Notes: generated by a model from the letters alone, not told the origin. Shown: positions 1 to 9,142, counted from the stretch's first letter. The stretch: DNA of 64,000 nucleotides from CAZYTX01 sp964650485 (GCA_964650485.1 CAZYTX010000005.1:1-64000), one strand, 5' to 3'. A program made the numbers and translations.

Positions 1-48
1 CATGTTTGCCCGTGTTAACCAAACCCTATAGAGAATAGCCTATATAAT

Positions 49-1611
49 CTATGGCCCTCTCCTCTTGTAGATGCGAAAACGCACGCGGCTTCGCCTTTTT
101 ATCCCGTCATCCATGGACCTCTCCATCGAGCGCCATCCAGGCAGCTCCACGGCAAGCTCGTACTCCTTTCCCAGCCTCTCGCCCGCCAGCACGGCCCGGT
201 CAAAAGCGGAGTGGCCCAGGACCTCTCCCCCCTGGAAGTAATGCACCATGACCACCAGGTAGGCTGGCTCCCGGTCGAGCACGTAGTCCGGGTCCGAGCT
301 TAGCGCGGCAGCGCCCGGTCTCCTTGCGAGGTACGGGTCCACCAGCCCGTTGGTGTCCAGAATCCTGTCAACGTCGGTCACGTATCCTATGTAGCCTATG
401 TCCCCGCAGGCGATGGCGTCCCCCTGTTCGGTGTGGTGCAGGAGCCATGACGCGGTCCGGCCGTACCACTCTGCCTGGTCCCGGTGCCACTCGGCCGCCT
501 GACTCTCGTACTTAGACCCAGAGTGATATTGCACGTTCTCGGCCGCGTTGTATGCGAGCACGAACGCGAGGAAAACAAGAACGGCCAAACGCTTTGCACG
601 CGAAGAAGAAATCCCTGCCAGGGCGAAAAAACCCAGACCGACCATCACCGGCAGCACGTGCATCACGAACCTGTGGTCCGGCATGAAGTCCCCCCCGGCC
701 CAGGCGATGAACGCAAGGTAGAAGAGAGCCAGGGACACGGGCGCCAGAAGGTCCGGGCGCTTTACCAGACTGTTTGGCTTCCACAGCAGGGAAGCCGTCC
801 CCAGGACCAGGAGCAGGGCCATGTGCCACTGGTCCGCGGCCCAGGCCAAAAGATAGCGAGCCCCTGCCATGACCCCGGCAAGGCCGAGGCCGGTCCTGGC
901 ATGGAACACGTTGGGTATGAGCTCGCCGAAGTGAAGGACCCTCCAGGCGGTGTAAATGCCAAAAGGTATAATAAAGCCGAGCGAGCTCTTGAGCACGGGC
1001 CTCGGGTCGCGCCCGGGCTGTAAAAGGCAGGCTGTGAAGACCGCGGCGGCCGCTAGAAGCCCGTCGGGCCGCGCCATGGAGGCCAGGGAGGCCGCGAGGA
1101 ATGGCAGTGGCGACGGCTTTTCGGTCCTCACCAGCGCCACCGAGGCGAGCATCAGGGCCGCGAACATCGGCGTCTCCAGCCCCTGCACGGCCCATATTGA
1201 AAAAGGCTGGGAGGTGGCGAGCACCAGCCCGGCGATGAGGCCCGGCCAGGCCCGGGCGGTCCTGCTCATGACCCAGAGCGATAAAGAGATCACGGTCAAA
1301 AGCGAGAAGGCCGCGCCCGTGTAAGCCGTGGTTACGCGCGGGTGCAGTTGCATGTTGTATCCCGCGCAGAGTCCCATCACCCACAGGAAGTTCGAGTACC
1401 CCTCCACCGGCTTCTCACTTTCAGGGGAGCGGTTGTACCTGAGCCCGTGCCCCCAGGCAAGATTGCGCGCGTACCTGGCCGAGATCATGGCGTCGTCCGC
1501 CATGTCAGCTGCGTTGGCGTATAAGAGGGGGATATGGACGATGCACACGGCCAGGAGGGCCAAAGCCGCGAGCACGGTTTTAATCCCGGGATTCTTTAAT
1601 GGAGCCTTCAT
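49..1611 (-). CDS. GT-C-type polytopic membrane glycosyltransferase-like protein
   Basis: The protein of about 520 residues is mostly hydrophobic, with a first membrane segment at about residues 10-32 followed by a first loop carrying DDAMISARYARN (Asp39-Asp40) and PVEGYSNFLW. This paired motif is typical of GT-C fold enzymes that use polyprenyl-phosphate sugars, where the acidic pair in the first extracytoplasmic loop is catalytic. It therefore probably adds a sugar to an envelope glycan or lipid from the periplasmic side; donor and acceptor cannot be told. I chose the ATG at 1611 because GAGGGG lies about 10 nt upstream. A TTG at 1677 would add 22 residues with no clear ribosome site. The gene is divergent from the next one. 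The family assignment is good and the substrate unknown. Confidence 0.75.
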   Translation of the reverse strand: MKAPLKNPGIKTVLAALALLAVCIVHIPLLYANAADMADDAMISARYARNLAWGHGLRYNRSPESEKPVEGYSNFLWVMGLCAGYNMQLHPRVTTAYTGAAFSLLTVISLSLWVMSRTARAWPGLIAGLVLATSQPFSIWAVQGLETPMFAALMLASVALVRTEKPSPLPFLAASLASMARPDGLLAAAAVFTACLLQPGRDPRPVLKSSLGFIIPFGIYTAWRVLHFGELIPNVFHARTGLGLAGVMAGARYLLAWAADQWHMALLLVLGTASLLWKPNSLVKRPDLLAPVSLALFYLAFIAWAGGDFMPDHRFVMHVLPVMVGLGFFALAGISSSRAKRLAVLVFLAFVLAYNAAENVQYHSGSKYESQAAEWHRDQAEWYGRTASWLLHHTEQGDAIACGDIGYIGYVTDVDRILDTNGLVDPYLARRPGAAALSSDPDYVLDREPAYLVVMVHYFQGGEVLGHSAFDRAVLAGERLGKEYELAVELPGWRSMERSMDDGIKRRSRVRFRIYKRRGP

Positions 1612-1783
1612 CAGCCCTGGACCCCTCTGGAAAAGGTAAGCCGGGTGTAAGATAACAGGTATCTCATCGAGGGACAAACCTTGTCAGCAGGTCGCTTTAT
1701 TTGATTTTAAAAAGCAGAGCGCCTAGAATATGCCGCTAAACGATTTAGCGGGCAGAGTTTTGTTTAAGTGAGTTGAATCAGCC

Positions 1784-2896
1784 ATGATAAAGACCTTGCA
1801 GCGAAGAGTTATTCTCTTGAAGACGGCCGCCCTGGTCATCGCCCCCCTTTTCACGGCCGGCATCCTGATAGTTTTGAACTTTATAGAGGTTCCCGCGAAC
1901 CCCTTTGCACGCGGAGAAGAATACAGGTTCTCTTACGTAAAGAAAGGGAACGCATTACAAAAGCCGGCCCGTAGCCTGATCCTGGATATTGGAAGAACGG
2001 GCTACACCAGCATAAGCTCGGGAGAGACCGTGCTGTGGCATGCCAAGATGAGCCGCGAGGGCAAGTACCAGCCCGAGCTCTTTGGCCCCCTGTATTACTC
2101 CATTTTCTGGCTGCCGGTCCCGCACAGTTTTCCCGTGTTCAACGTCTCGCTGAAAAGGGAGCTCAACGAATCGCCCATGATGGATGTCACCGGCTTTCTG
2201 GGCGAGCCCGGCGAAACCTACAAGTTCAGGACAGGAAAATACCGTCCGGAATGGAGAACGGGGGGCTTGAGCCGCGCAAAGCGGAGCATAAGGTTCATAG
2301 ATGAGCACGATGTTGTGGCCGGCACGGGTGATTATGACCCTGCCACCGGTGTGCTCTTGCACGCGGTGTCCTACGCTGGGCAGGGATCAATATTGTCCTT
2401 GCAAGGCTCCGACTTCCCGGGCAGCAAGGCAAGTGACCTGATGCTGGTGCTGGTCCTGCTCATGGCTTCTGGCCTTGCTTTTTACGAGCTTTTTAAAGGC
2501 GCCATACTGGAGCCTCGCAGGAAGAGGGACGGGTCCGACCACCTGGACTTCGCCATCCTGGGCTACACCATAGTGCTGGTGGATATCTTTTATGACCTGA
2601 GCTATTACCACGGCATGGGGGACCTCGCGCTTATTTGTGTGCATATAGGGCTGATCGTTTTCATATGGTCCAGACTGGGGTGGTGGGCACTGCTGCCAGT
2701 GCTGGAGCTTTTCGTGGCAGCGTACTACCACTTCCTCAACGGCTCCCTCCAGCCCGCTTTCGCGCTCTTCCCTGCATCCCTTTCCGCCTGGCTTTTAGCC
2801 ATGCTTATTCAGAAGCAGATATCCCCGCCTTCGCTCTCCTGGATCAGGGAGATGGCAGAGGAGGCCCGGGGTCGGCGCAGGCCCAAAGGCTTTTAA
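1784..2896 (+). CDS. Hypothetical membrane protein with large extracytoplasmic domain
   Basis: I do not recognise a family for this 370-residue protein. It has an N-terminal membrane segment (about residues 13-32), then roughly 185 residues of mixed polar sequence with many aromatic residues, probably outside the cytoplasm. Four or five closely spaced hydrophobic segments follow from about residue 220 to 345, and the tail is short and basic. The middle domain reads like a DUF3108-type beta-rich domain, but that is only an impression. The only clear start is ATG 1784, with no strong Shine-Dalgarno sequence. It ends just before a palindromic repeat that separates it from the convergent mrdA. 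Coding status is well supported by length and composition; function is unknown. Confidence 0.7.
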   Translation: MIKTLQRRVILLKTAALVIAPLFTAGILIVLNFIEVPANPFARGEEYRFSYVKKGNALQKPARSLILDIGRTGYTSISSGETVLWHAKMSREGKYQPELFGPLYYSIFWLPVPHSFPVFNVSLKRELNESPMMDVTGFLGEPGETYKFRTGKYRPEWRTGGLSRAKRSIRFIDEHDVVAGTGDYDPATGVLLHAVSYAGQGSILSLQGSDFPGSKASDLMLVLVLLMASGLAFYELFKGAILEPRRKRDGSDHLDFAILGYTIVLVDIFYDLSYYHGMGDLALICVHIGLIVFIWSRLGWWALLPVLELFVAAYYHFLNGSLQPAFALFPASLSAWLLAMLIQKQISPPSLSWIREMAEEARGRRRPKGF

Positions 2897-2899
2897 GCT

Positions 2900-2977
2900 A
2901 AACGCCAAGCCGCCAAGCTCGCCAAGGAAGAAGAATCATTAACGATTAAAACTTGGCGCTCTTGGCTGCTTGGCTTT
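2900..2977. repeat. CGCCAAG/CTTGGCG palindromic repeat, copy A
   Basis: The left arm has three spaced GCCAAG units (from AAACGCCAAG at 2900) and a GGAAGAAGAA tail. The right arm carries the complementary CTTGGCG, CTTGGC and CTTGGC units. The transcript of either strand would fold into a long imperfect hairpin. It fills the gap between two convergent genes (ends at 2896 and 2984), so it may act as a two-way transcript end. Related copies lie at 9241-9298, 16376-16427 and 60336-60537. Confidence 0.65.
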
Positions 2978-2983
2978 CAAGGC

Positions 2984-4900
2984 TTATCCCCCGGTCGCTG
3001 ATGCGTTGCCTATCCCCCGCGCGGTGCGCAGTGTAAAGTACTCCTCCAGTATCCTCCTGGTTATTGCCCCTGCCGTTGCCCCTCCTGAGCCTCCGTGCTC
3101 GACCATCACCACTGTTGCTATCTCCGGTTCGTCCGCGGGGGCGTAGGCCACGAACCATGAGTGGTCCCTGTACTTGTAGGGTATGTCCTCGATGTCCTCG
3201 CCCTGGAAGCGCTTGCTCACCTCGGTGGTGCCGGTCTTTCCCGCGATGTCCACCGCCTCGCTTTTCACGTAGTAATGAGCTGTGCCGCGCTCTTTGTCCA
3301 CCACGCCCTCCATGGCCTTTGCCAAAAACTCGGCGGTCTCTTTTTTCATCACCTGGTTATTCATGAGCCGGGGCTGAAAGCGTGTGATATGGTTGCCGTG
3401 CACGTCTTCGAGGTGGTGTATGATCTGCGGCTGCATGATCCAGCCTTTACCCGCCACCGCCGCGGGTATGAGAATAGCCTGCACGGGGGTTATAAGCATG
3501 TACCCCTGTCCTATTGCCACCAGCACGGTCTCTCCCGGCAGCCAGGGGAATCGCATGTTCTTCCTCTTCCATTCCGGACCTGGCACAAGTCCCGCCTTCT
3601 CCTCGGGCAGCCCCGTGCTCACAGGTCTTCCGAAACCGAACCTCTCGGCCCATTTTTTTATCGTGAGGATCCCCATCTGATGCGCCAGCTTGTAGAAGTA
3701 GACGTCGCAGGACTCGACGATGGCCCTTGAAAGCCCTATCTTCCCGTGTCCCCTTTCCTGCCAGCAGCCAAAGGTGGTGTCCTTCAGTGTGAAGGAGCCG
3801 TCGCACTTGAAGGTGCTCTCCTGCGTTATGATGCCTTCTTCCAGGCCGGCAGCGGCGATTACGATCTTGAAGATGGACCCCGGAGGATACACCCCCTGGA
3901 TGACCCTGTTGAGCAGTGGTTTGTGAGGGAGGTCGCACATGTTTTTCCACTGCTTTTCGGTCACGTCCTTTGTAAAGGTCACGGGATCGAAGTAGGGCCT
4001 GCTCAGCATGGCCAGTATTTCACCGGTGTTCACGTCCATGGCCACCACGCTTCCGTTATGCTCTCCCATGTGCTTGTCCGCTATCTTCTGCAGCTCGATG
4101 TCCAGGGTGAGGACAACCGACTTCCCCGGCTTTATGGGCCAGGACATCTCTTCCAGAATCTCCAGCTTTTCCTTGAACTCCGCGCCTGCGCCGGTGTTCT
4201 CGGCCAGGGCGTCCACGGAGAGCTCCTGTCCCCTTGCATCCACCAGCTTGTACGAGGTCCCGTCGGTTCCGCGCAAAGATCTTTCCAGCACCGCCTCAAT
4301 GGCGGCCCGGCCGATGCGGTCGCCCATCCTGTATCCCTCGAACTCCTTTCTCTCGAGCTCCTCTTTTGTGACCTCTCCCAGATAGCCCAGCACATGGCTT
4401 GTCAGCCTGGAGTGCGGGTAATACTTCCTCACCGGGCGGACCTCGGTGTCAACGCCGGGCATGAGAAGCCTGTTCTCTTCCACCCTGGCAAAGCTTTGCC
4501 AGTCCACGTCCTCGGCCACCACCACGGGTATGAATTCCGACCAGGTGCGGTCTTCCCTTATTCGCCGCTTCATCTCGGAGGTGGTGATGGACAGAATTTT
4601 TGATAGCCTTTGTATGGCCTCTTCGGTCACGTCCGCGGGGGTCACTGTCACGTTGAAGCTCTGTCTCCAGTCGGCCAGGGGCTTTTTATTGCGGTCATAT
4701 ATGTTTCCTCTCATGGAAGGCACGGTGATTTTCCGTATCTGGTTCTTCTCGGCGATAAAGGACCAGGTCTCGCCCTGGATCACCTGCAGCACCCAGAAGC
4801 GGATGAAGAGCAGGCCGAACAGGCCGGTCACCGCGATCAGCCACAGGTTCACCTTTAGAGCCGGCTGTTTGTCCTTTTCCTGTCCGAACCCAAGCGCCAT
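2984..4900 (-). CDS. mrdA: Penicillin-binding protein 2 (peptidoglycan transpeptidase of elongation)
   Basis: This class B penicillin-binding protein cross-links peptidoglycan during lateral wall growth. Its 638 residues show one membrane anchor (about 18-37), a PBP dimerisation region beginning at the RGNIYDRN motif (64-71), and a transpeptidase domain with the three active-site motifs: S342-I-F-K345 (acyl-enzyme serine), S397-C-D399 and K555-T-G557. Length and order match PBP2. The start follows mreD closely (11-nt gap), so it is the last gene of an mreB-mreC-mreD-mrdA operon. The usual partner rodA is not next to it; the following DNA is a palindromic repeat and a convergent gene. The C-terminal extension after KTG is short. 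Confidence 0.95.
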   Translation of the reverse strand: MALGFGQEKDKQPALKVNLWLIAVTGLFGLLFIRFWVLQVIQGETWSFIAEKNQIRKITVPSMRGNIYDRNKKPLADWRQSFNVTVTPADVTEEAIQRLSKILSITTSEMKRRIREDRTWSEFIPVVVAEDVDWQSFARVEENRLLMPGVDTEVRPVRKYYPHSRLTSHVLGYLGEVTKEELERKEFEGYRMGDRIGRAAIEAVLERSLRGTDGTSYKLVDARGQELSVDALAENTGAGAEFKEKLEILEEMSWPIKPGKSVVLTLDIELQKIADKHMGEHNGSVVAMDVNTGEILAMLSRPYFDPVTFTKDVTEKQWKNMCDLPHKPLLNRVIQGVYPPGSIFKIVIAAAGLEEGIITQESTFKCDGSFTLKDTTFGCWQERGHGKIGLSRAIVESCDVYFYKLAHQMGILTIKKWAERFGFGRPVSTGLPEEKAGLVPGPEWKRKNMRFPWLPGETVLVAIGQGYMLITPVQAILIPAAVAGKGWIMQPQIIHHLEDVHGNHITRFQPRLMNNQVMKKETAEFLAKAMEGVVDKERGTAHYYVKSEAVDIAGKTGTTEVSKRFQGEDIEDIPYKYRDHSWFVAYAPADEPEIATVVMVEHGGSGGATAGAITRRILEEYFTLRTARGIGNASATGG

Positions 4901-4911
4901 GTGTTAAAGCC

Positions 4912-5424
4912 TCACTGCAGGAAGCGGGTCTCCGGCCCGGTCTCCACGAAGCCCGGTATCTTTTCGAACCCGTAATAGAAAAGCGGCACCAGGGCCGCGT
5001 TGATCAATGTTCCGATCAGCATGAGCACTGCGGTCCTCCCTGATAGATGCAGGGGCGTGGTGAACACCTGGTGCAGTAAAAACACCACTATCCTGTCAAA
5101 GACACCCAGGCCCAATGCGATTATGAACTGCGACCCGGGTGTGTCCGGGCTGAGCCTTCCCCTGAGCGCCTGCGCCACCATGAACACCGACACCCTCGCG
5201 GCCATGAACAGGCCGGGCACGGTGGTCACCATGAGGTCCTGGAGCAGCCCCACCCCGGCGCTCATGAAGGAGCCGTGCAAGGGGGCCTTGAAAAGACCGA
5301 TCACCACCACGGTGACGAAAAGCAGGTCAACAAAGAGGGTCTCGCTCAGAAAAGGCAGCAATGCGCTTTGTATCACCACCAGGAGCAGGGATATGGCTCC
5401 CACTATGACGTACTGCAGGATCAT
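4912..5424 (-). CDS. mreD: Rod shape-determining protein MreD
   Basis: The protein is small (170 residues) and very hydrophobic, with about five membrane segments, and fits the MreD family in size, composition and place. MreD is an inner-membrane member of the elongasome that links MreC, the MreB filament and the RodA/PBP2 synthase. Its ATG overlaps the mreC stop codon by 4 bp (5421-5424), which implies translational coupling, and mrdA follows 11 nt downstream. The sequence itself is weakly conserved in this family, so the call leans on context. The Pro-Asp-Thr-Pro-Gly loop near the middle and the F(Y)YGFEK tail are compatible with MreD. Confidence 0.9.
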   Translation of the reverse strand: MILQYVIVGAISLLLVVIQSALLPFLSETLFVDLLFVTVVVIGLFKAPLHGSFMSAGVGLLQDLMVTTVPGLFMAARVSVFMVAQALRGRLSPDTPGSQFIIALGLGVFDRIVVFLLHQVFTTPLHLSGRTAVLMLIGTLINAALVPLFYYGFEKIPGFVETGPETRFLQ

Positions 5425-6284
5425 TGCTCCCTGCCCGGCAGGATCACCATAACCTCTTCCAGCCTGGAGAAGTCGGCCATTGGCTCCACCCGTATCTCGG
5501 GATAAAACTGCGAGGGGTCCCGGTTGATCTCAAGGATCGTGCCCGCGGGCCATCCTTTCCTGAACACGCCCCCGTAACCGGAGGAGACAAGGAGATCGCC
5601 AGGCACTATGTCCGCGAGCCTGTCCACGTACAAGAGCTTGCAGTCGTCACTATCCGGCCTGCCCCAGAGTATGCCCTTGGCTCTGCTCTCGGGCCTTTGC
5701 ACCATGACCTCGACCCGGCTGCGAGAGTCGGTGATGAGCAGCACCTGGCTGGCGTTGTACCCTATCTTTGAGCCGGGCTCGTCCATTATCTGTCCCACCA
5801 ACGCGCTGTCATATGTTATCACGGCCATGCGCGGCTTTATCCCCTGCATGCTTCCCTTGTTAATGGTTATGGTCTTATACAGCCCTGAAAGGTCGTCCGC
5901 TATCACCTGCGCCGGAATCCAGTCTTCTATCTTCTCGCGGGGGTTGAAGTTAAGGAGCCTTCTAAGCCTCTCGTTCTCAACGGCCTGCTCACGGAGGAGG
6001 AAGTTCCTGCGCTGGAGGTCACGGAGCTTGCCCCGGAGCTCACGGTTCTCGTCCTCGACCCCCCGCAGCCAAAGGTAGTGGCGCACCAAGTCCCTTATGC
6101 CCCGCACCGTGCCGGTGGTGGTCTTCTGGCCGAGTGCCACGGCGCTGATCAAGGTGCGCGAGAATGCAGAGGACCGAGTGCCCCTGCGTGTGTATGAAAA
6201 GTAGGATAAGAGTACTATCGAGGTCAGCAGGAGGCTCAAGGGGACAGCGATGTGTTGTTTTTGACTAAGCCTTTCCGTGAACAT
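5421..6284 (-). CDS. mreC: Rod shape-determining protein MreC
   Basis: MreC is a bitopic inner-membrane scaffold whose periplasmic beta domain activates PBP2. From ATG 6284 the protein has 287 residues: a membrane segment at about 11-30, a coiled coil at about 70-105 (rich in ENREL and LRDLQRR repeats), then the MreC beta-barrel domain with the NKGSMQGIKPRMAV and QVLLITDSRSRVEV stretches. I reject the longer reading frame starting at 6401, because it would run 73 nt into mreB and its added residues are not MreC-like. AAGAG lies just upstream of 6284. It sits 44 nt after mreB and overlaps mreD by 4 bp. Confidence 0.93.
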   Translation of the reverse strand: MFTERLSQKQHIAVPLSLLLTSIVLLSYFSYTRRGTRSSAFSRTLISAVALGQKTTTGTVRGIRDLVRHYLWLRGVEDENRELRGKLRDLQRRNFLLREQAVENERLRRLLNFNPREKIEDWIPAQVIADDLSGLYKTITINKGSMQGIKPRMAVITYDSALVGQIMDEPGSKIGYNASQVLLITDSRSRVEVMVQRPESRAKGILWGRPDSDDCKLLYVDRLADIVPGDLLVSSGYGGVFRKGWPAGTILEINRDPSQFYPEIRVEPMADFSRLEEVMVILPGREQ

Positions 6285-6328
6285 TATCTCTTGGTACTCT
6301 AGCGCCTCTGCGTGACAAAATTCCTTTA

Positions 6329-7366
6329 TTACTCGATCTCGATGGACCCCAGGAGCCCGCGGTCGTCCAGAACCTTTCCAGCTCCCAGGCACACGCAGCA
6401 CACGGGGTCCTCAGCGAGCATCACCGGCAGCCCGGTCTCCTCCCGCAGCAACACGTCCATGTGCGTAAGCAGGGCCCCTCCGCCGGTGAGCACTATCCCC
6501 TTGTCCACGATGTCGGACGCCAGCTCCGGCGGGGTCCTTTCCAGGGCCTGCCGCACGGCCTCCACTATGGCGTTTATGGTCTCTGAGAGGGCCTCCATGA
6601 TCTCCTCCGAGCCGATCTCCAGGGTCTTTGGTATGCCGGCCACCAGGTCCCTTCCCTTGACCTCCATATTTTTCGCCTGCGCCGACTGGTGGGCCACACC
6701 GATCTGTATCTTGATGTTCTCCGCCATCCTCTCGCCGATCAGCAGGTTGTACTTTCGCTTTATGTACTGCACGATGCTCTCGTCCATCTTGTCGCCTGCG
6801 ATCCTGACCGACTGGCTGAACACTATGCCCGCCAGTGAGATTACCGCAACCTCGGTGGTCCCGCCACCTATGTCCACCACCATGTTCCCGGAGGGCTCGC
6901 TTATGGGCAGGCCCGATCCTATGGCCGCGGCCATGGGCTCCTCGATCAGGTGGACCTCGCGCGCGCCCGCGGACATGGCCGACGTGCGCACCGCCCTTTT
7001 TTCAACCTCGGTGATTCCGAAGGGCACGCAGATCACTATCCTGGGCTTTACCAGGGTCTTCCTCTGGTGAGCCTTTACGATAAAGTACCGGAGCATGGAC
7101 TCGGTTATCTGGAAGTCAGCTATCACCCCGTCCTTCATGGGACGGATGGCCTGGATGCTGCCCGGGGTGCGGCCCAGCATCTGCTTGGCCTCCTCCCCGA
7201 CCGCCAGCACCTCGTCCTTGCCGGTGCGGAGGTGCTTCTGCACCGCCACCACCGAGGGCTCGTTTATCACTATGCCCTTGCCCTTGACGAACACAAGGGT
7301 ATTGGCCGTGCCAAGGTCAATGGCAAGGTCGTTCGAGAACAGCGAGAATAAGGGGCCGAATATCAT
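6329..7366 (-). CDS. mreB: Rod shape-determining protein MreB (bacterial actin)
   Basis: The 345-residue actin-fold ATPase opens with the phosphate-1 signature DLAIDLGTANT and also has the VVDIGGGTTEVAV phosphate-2 motif and the GIVLTGGGALL adenosine motif. The length is normal for MreB. It polymerises under the inner membrane and guides wall synthesis by the proteins of the three genes that follow. GGAG lies 6 nt before ATG 7366. A likely promoter stands at 7447-7475, giving a leader of about 70 nt that contains a GC-rich CCCGGG inverted repeat. This is the first gene of the operon; the gene upstream is a pseudogene on the same strand. Confidence 0.97.
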   Translation of the reverse strand: MIFGPLFSLFSNDLAIDLGTANTLVFVKGKGIVINEPSVVAVQKHLRTGKDEVLAVGEEAKQMLGRTPGSIQAIRPMKDGVIADFQITESMLRYFIVKAHQRKTLVKPRIVICVPFGITEVEKRAVRTSAMSAGAREVHLIEEPMAAAIGSGLPISEPSGNMVVDIGGGTTEVAVISLAGIVFSQSVRIAGDKMDESIVQYIKRKYNLLIGERMAENIKIQIGVAHQSAQAKNMEVKGRDLVAGIPKTLEIGSEEIMEALSETINAIVEAVRQALERTPPELASDIVDKGIVLTGGGALLTHMDVLLREETGLPVMLAEDPVCCVCLGAGKVLDDRGLLGSIEIE

Positions 7367-7446
7367 CCGTTCTCCGTTTTTTTAACTTACTGTTATTAAA
7401 CCCTTTTCCCCGGGCGGGGTCATAAGCGCCCATCCCGGGTTCATTT

Positions 7447-7475
7447 ATCATAACAAAATCCGGGTGCTAACACAA
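7447..7475 (-). promoter_or_regulatory. Likely sigma-70 promoter of mreBCD-mrdA
   Basis: On the minus strand TTGTGT (7470-7475) is followed after 17 nt by TATGAT (7447-7452), a 5/6 match to the -10 box. Transcription would start near 7440, 70-75 nt before mreB. The -35 box is weak, so this rests mainly on spacing and the -10. Confidence 0.4.
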
Positions 7476-7487
7476 ATTTATTCTGAT

Positions 7488-8483
7488 CTATATCCTTGGC
7501 TGGACCGACTCGTAGATTCTCCTGTCCGCGAACTCGACAGCGCAGGTGTCTTGGGCGGTAATGGTCTCACTGCTGTTGTCCGGCATGTGAAGCTCCAGTC
7601 GTATGGATGCCACCTCCGAGTTGTTGCACCAGAGCTTGTCACCGTCCGGGTCCTCGTAGGTCACGGCCACCAGCTTTGCAGGCGGGCAGGTGATCTCGCC
7701 CTCTATTGCCAGCCCGGCACTCGCGGCGGTGAAGCTCCACCTGCCGAGCTCCCAGTGGTTCTTGTTCATAAAGATGCTCCTGATGGAGTTGAATTAATAA
7801 TCCTTTCCCTGGTATTTGAGATAGAACATGCTGAGGTGGGGGCTCCTCGCAGGCCCGATCTTTATCCTGGGCGCAAGACCCTCGAACACCGCGTCCGGTT
7901 CCTGCTCGAATGTGTTGCAATGGGCCCAGGCCCAGCAGAGGGCGTGCTCCGTGCCCCAGATATGGGCCTGCTCGCCGGGTGCATCGGCAACGTCAATCTC
8001 CTTTCCATCCGCCTTCAATTTCCCGCTCAGTCTGCAGTTCTGATGGGGAGAGGTGAACTTGGTCTTGGGGAAAGGGGTCTTGTACATGATGGAGTGGGGG
8101 AACATGCGGAAGGGAGGGTCTTTTGATTCGAGCTCGAGCTCCCAGGCAAGTGAGTGGTCCTCGTGGCTTATGGACCCTCGGCATGAATCCAGGCGAAGCT
8201 CGGAGCCTGCCACTGACACGCGGAAAGGGGAGTCCTCGCTCGAGAGCTCATCTATGGGGAAGCGGTCCTTTAGCACGAAGTTATTCTCCGGGTTTTGCGG
8301 GTCGAAAAAGACCCCCCACAGCTCGCAGAAGGGCTCTCCCGCAGCCGGGCTTGTCAAGGTGTAGCGGAGCCAGAAGGCTTTCCCGGTGCGGAGCTCGTTA
8401 AGCTTTACGTAGTAGACCTCGTACCAGCCGGGCCTTTTGTCCCACCTCAACCGGTTGTCAGCTTCCCTTGATGGCACATTCAT
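7488..8483 (-). pseudogene. AttH/CrtC-like lipocalin-type protein interrupted by one in-frame TAA
   Basis: Two open stretches, 229 and 93 codons, lie in the same frame and are separated only by a TAA (7794-7796) and eight sense codons. Read through, they give one protein of about 331 residues resembling the AttH/hydroxyneurosporene-dehydrogenase/tocopherol-cyclase-like family: an N-terminal YYVKLN and ELWGVFFD region, a central HIWGTEHALCWAWAHCN stretch, and a C-terminal WELGRWSFTAAS domain with YEDPDG. The sequence across the stop (GKDY-stop-FNSIR) reads as continuous family sequence, so a single nonsense change is the simplest explanation. TAA is not a selenocysteine or pyrrolysine codon. 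Alternatives are a base-call error or two separately translated pieces. It follows another pseudogene on the same strand. Confidence 0.7.
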
Positions 8484-9142
8484 TAGGAGTTTCCTTGTTC
8501 AGGGCTTTTAGCCCCGGCCTTGTCCTGGAACAGCCTGTACCTGTAGAGCCATGCGAGCGACCTTGCTGCCGCCTCCGGAGAGGTGAACATCCACGCGGGG
8601 GCCACATCCCTTACCTTCTGGACGGTCTCCTGGGAAAGCTCGGGGAGCCCCAGGCCGCACCTTATTGCCGGGTTCAAGACACTCTTCGATCACCTCCACG
8701 GTGGAGAATCGGTTCGCGGTGTTGACCACACCCACGCAGTTGGGACCGATCACACGCATGCCGCGGGCCCGGGCCGCCTCCCCCGCCCGGTCCTGGAGCT
8801 CGCTTCCCTGCTCCCCGGTTTCCGCGAAACCCGCGCTCTCGATGACCGCGTGCTTTATGCCGCGCGCGCCTCTTCCAGGGCGCCCGGCACGGCAGCGGCC
8901 GGCACGATCAACACGGCCAGGTCAACGCTGTCCGGGACCTCGGCCACGCTCCTGTAAACCCTTTTTCCGTGGAGCTCTCATCCCTTGGGGTTCACCAGAA
9001 AAAGCTTGTCAAAAAACCCCTGCCGGGCAAGGGCCTGGGGCAGGAGGAACCCGAAGCCGGGCGTGTGCCTGGCGCCTATGATCACCACGCCCAGGGGGTC
9101 GAAAAAGGGGTCCAGGCTATTGTCCGTCTTAATGGCAGGCAT
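8483..9142 (-). pseudogene. Degraded NDP-forming acyl-CoA synthetase (CoA-binding domain remnant)
   Basis: From ATG 9142 the reading starts as a normal CoA-binding domain (DPLGVVIIGAR, then FLVNPKG) and stops at TGA 8978-8980, where the family expects Gly-Gly-Glu-Leu. Same-frame sequence resumes (GKRVYRSVAEVPDSVDLAV), then shifts frame near 8870 within GCGCGCGCGGC. It continues as ESAGF and MRVIGPNCVGVVNT, and then jumps directly to the end of the enzyme (GLPELSQETVQKVRD). So there is a nonsense codon, a frameshift and a large internal deletion removing most of the CoA-ligase and ATP-grasp parts. Only about 220 of more than 650 expected codons remain. The residues kept are clearly recognisable, so decay is fairly recent. 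Its end abuts the start of the next pseudogene. Confidence 0.85.

Noticed and set aside
512..1384. 290-codon minus-strand frame inside the first gene
   Set aside because: It overlaps the GT-C-like gene in another frame and has no recognisable domain or membrane pattern.
7794..7796. Stop codon recoding (selenocysteine or pyrrolysine) in the AttH-like gene
   Set aside because: The codon is TAA, which is not used for either; a nonsense change or sequence error is simpler.
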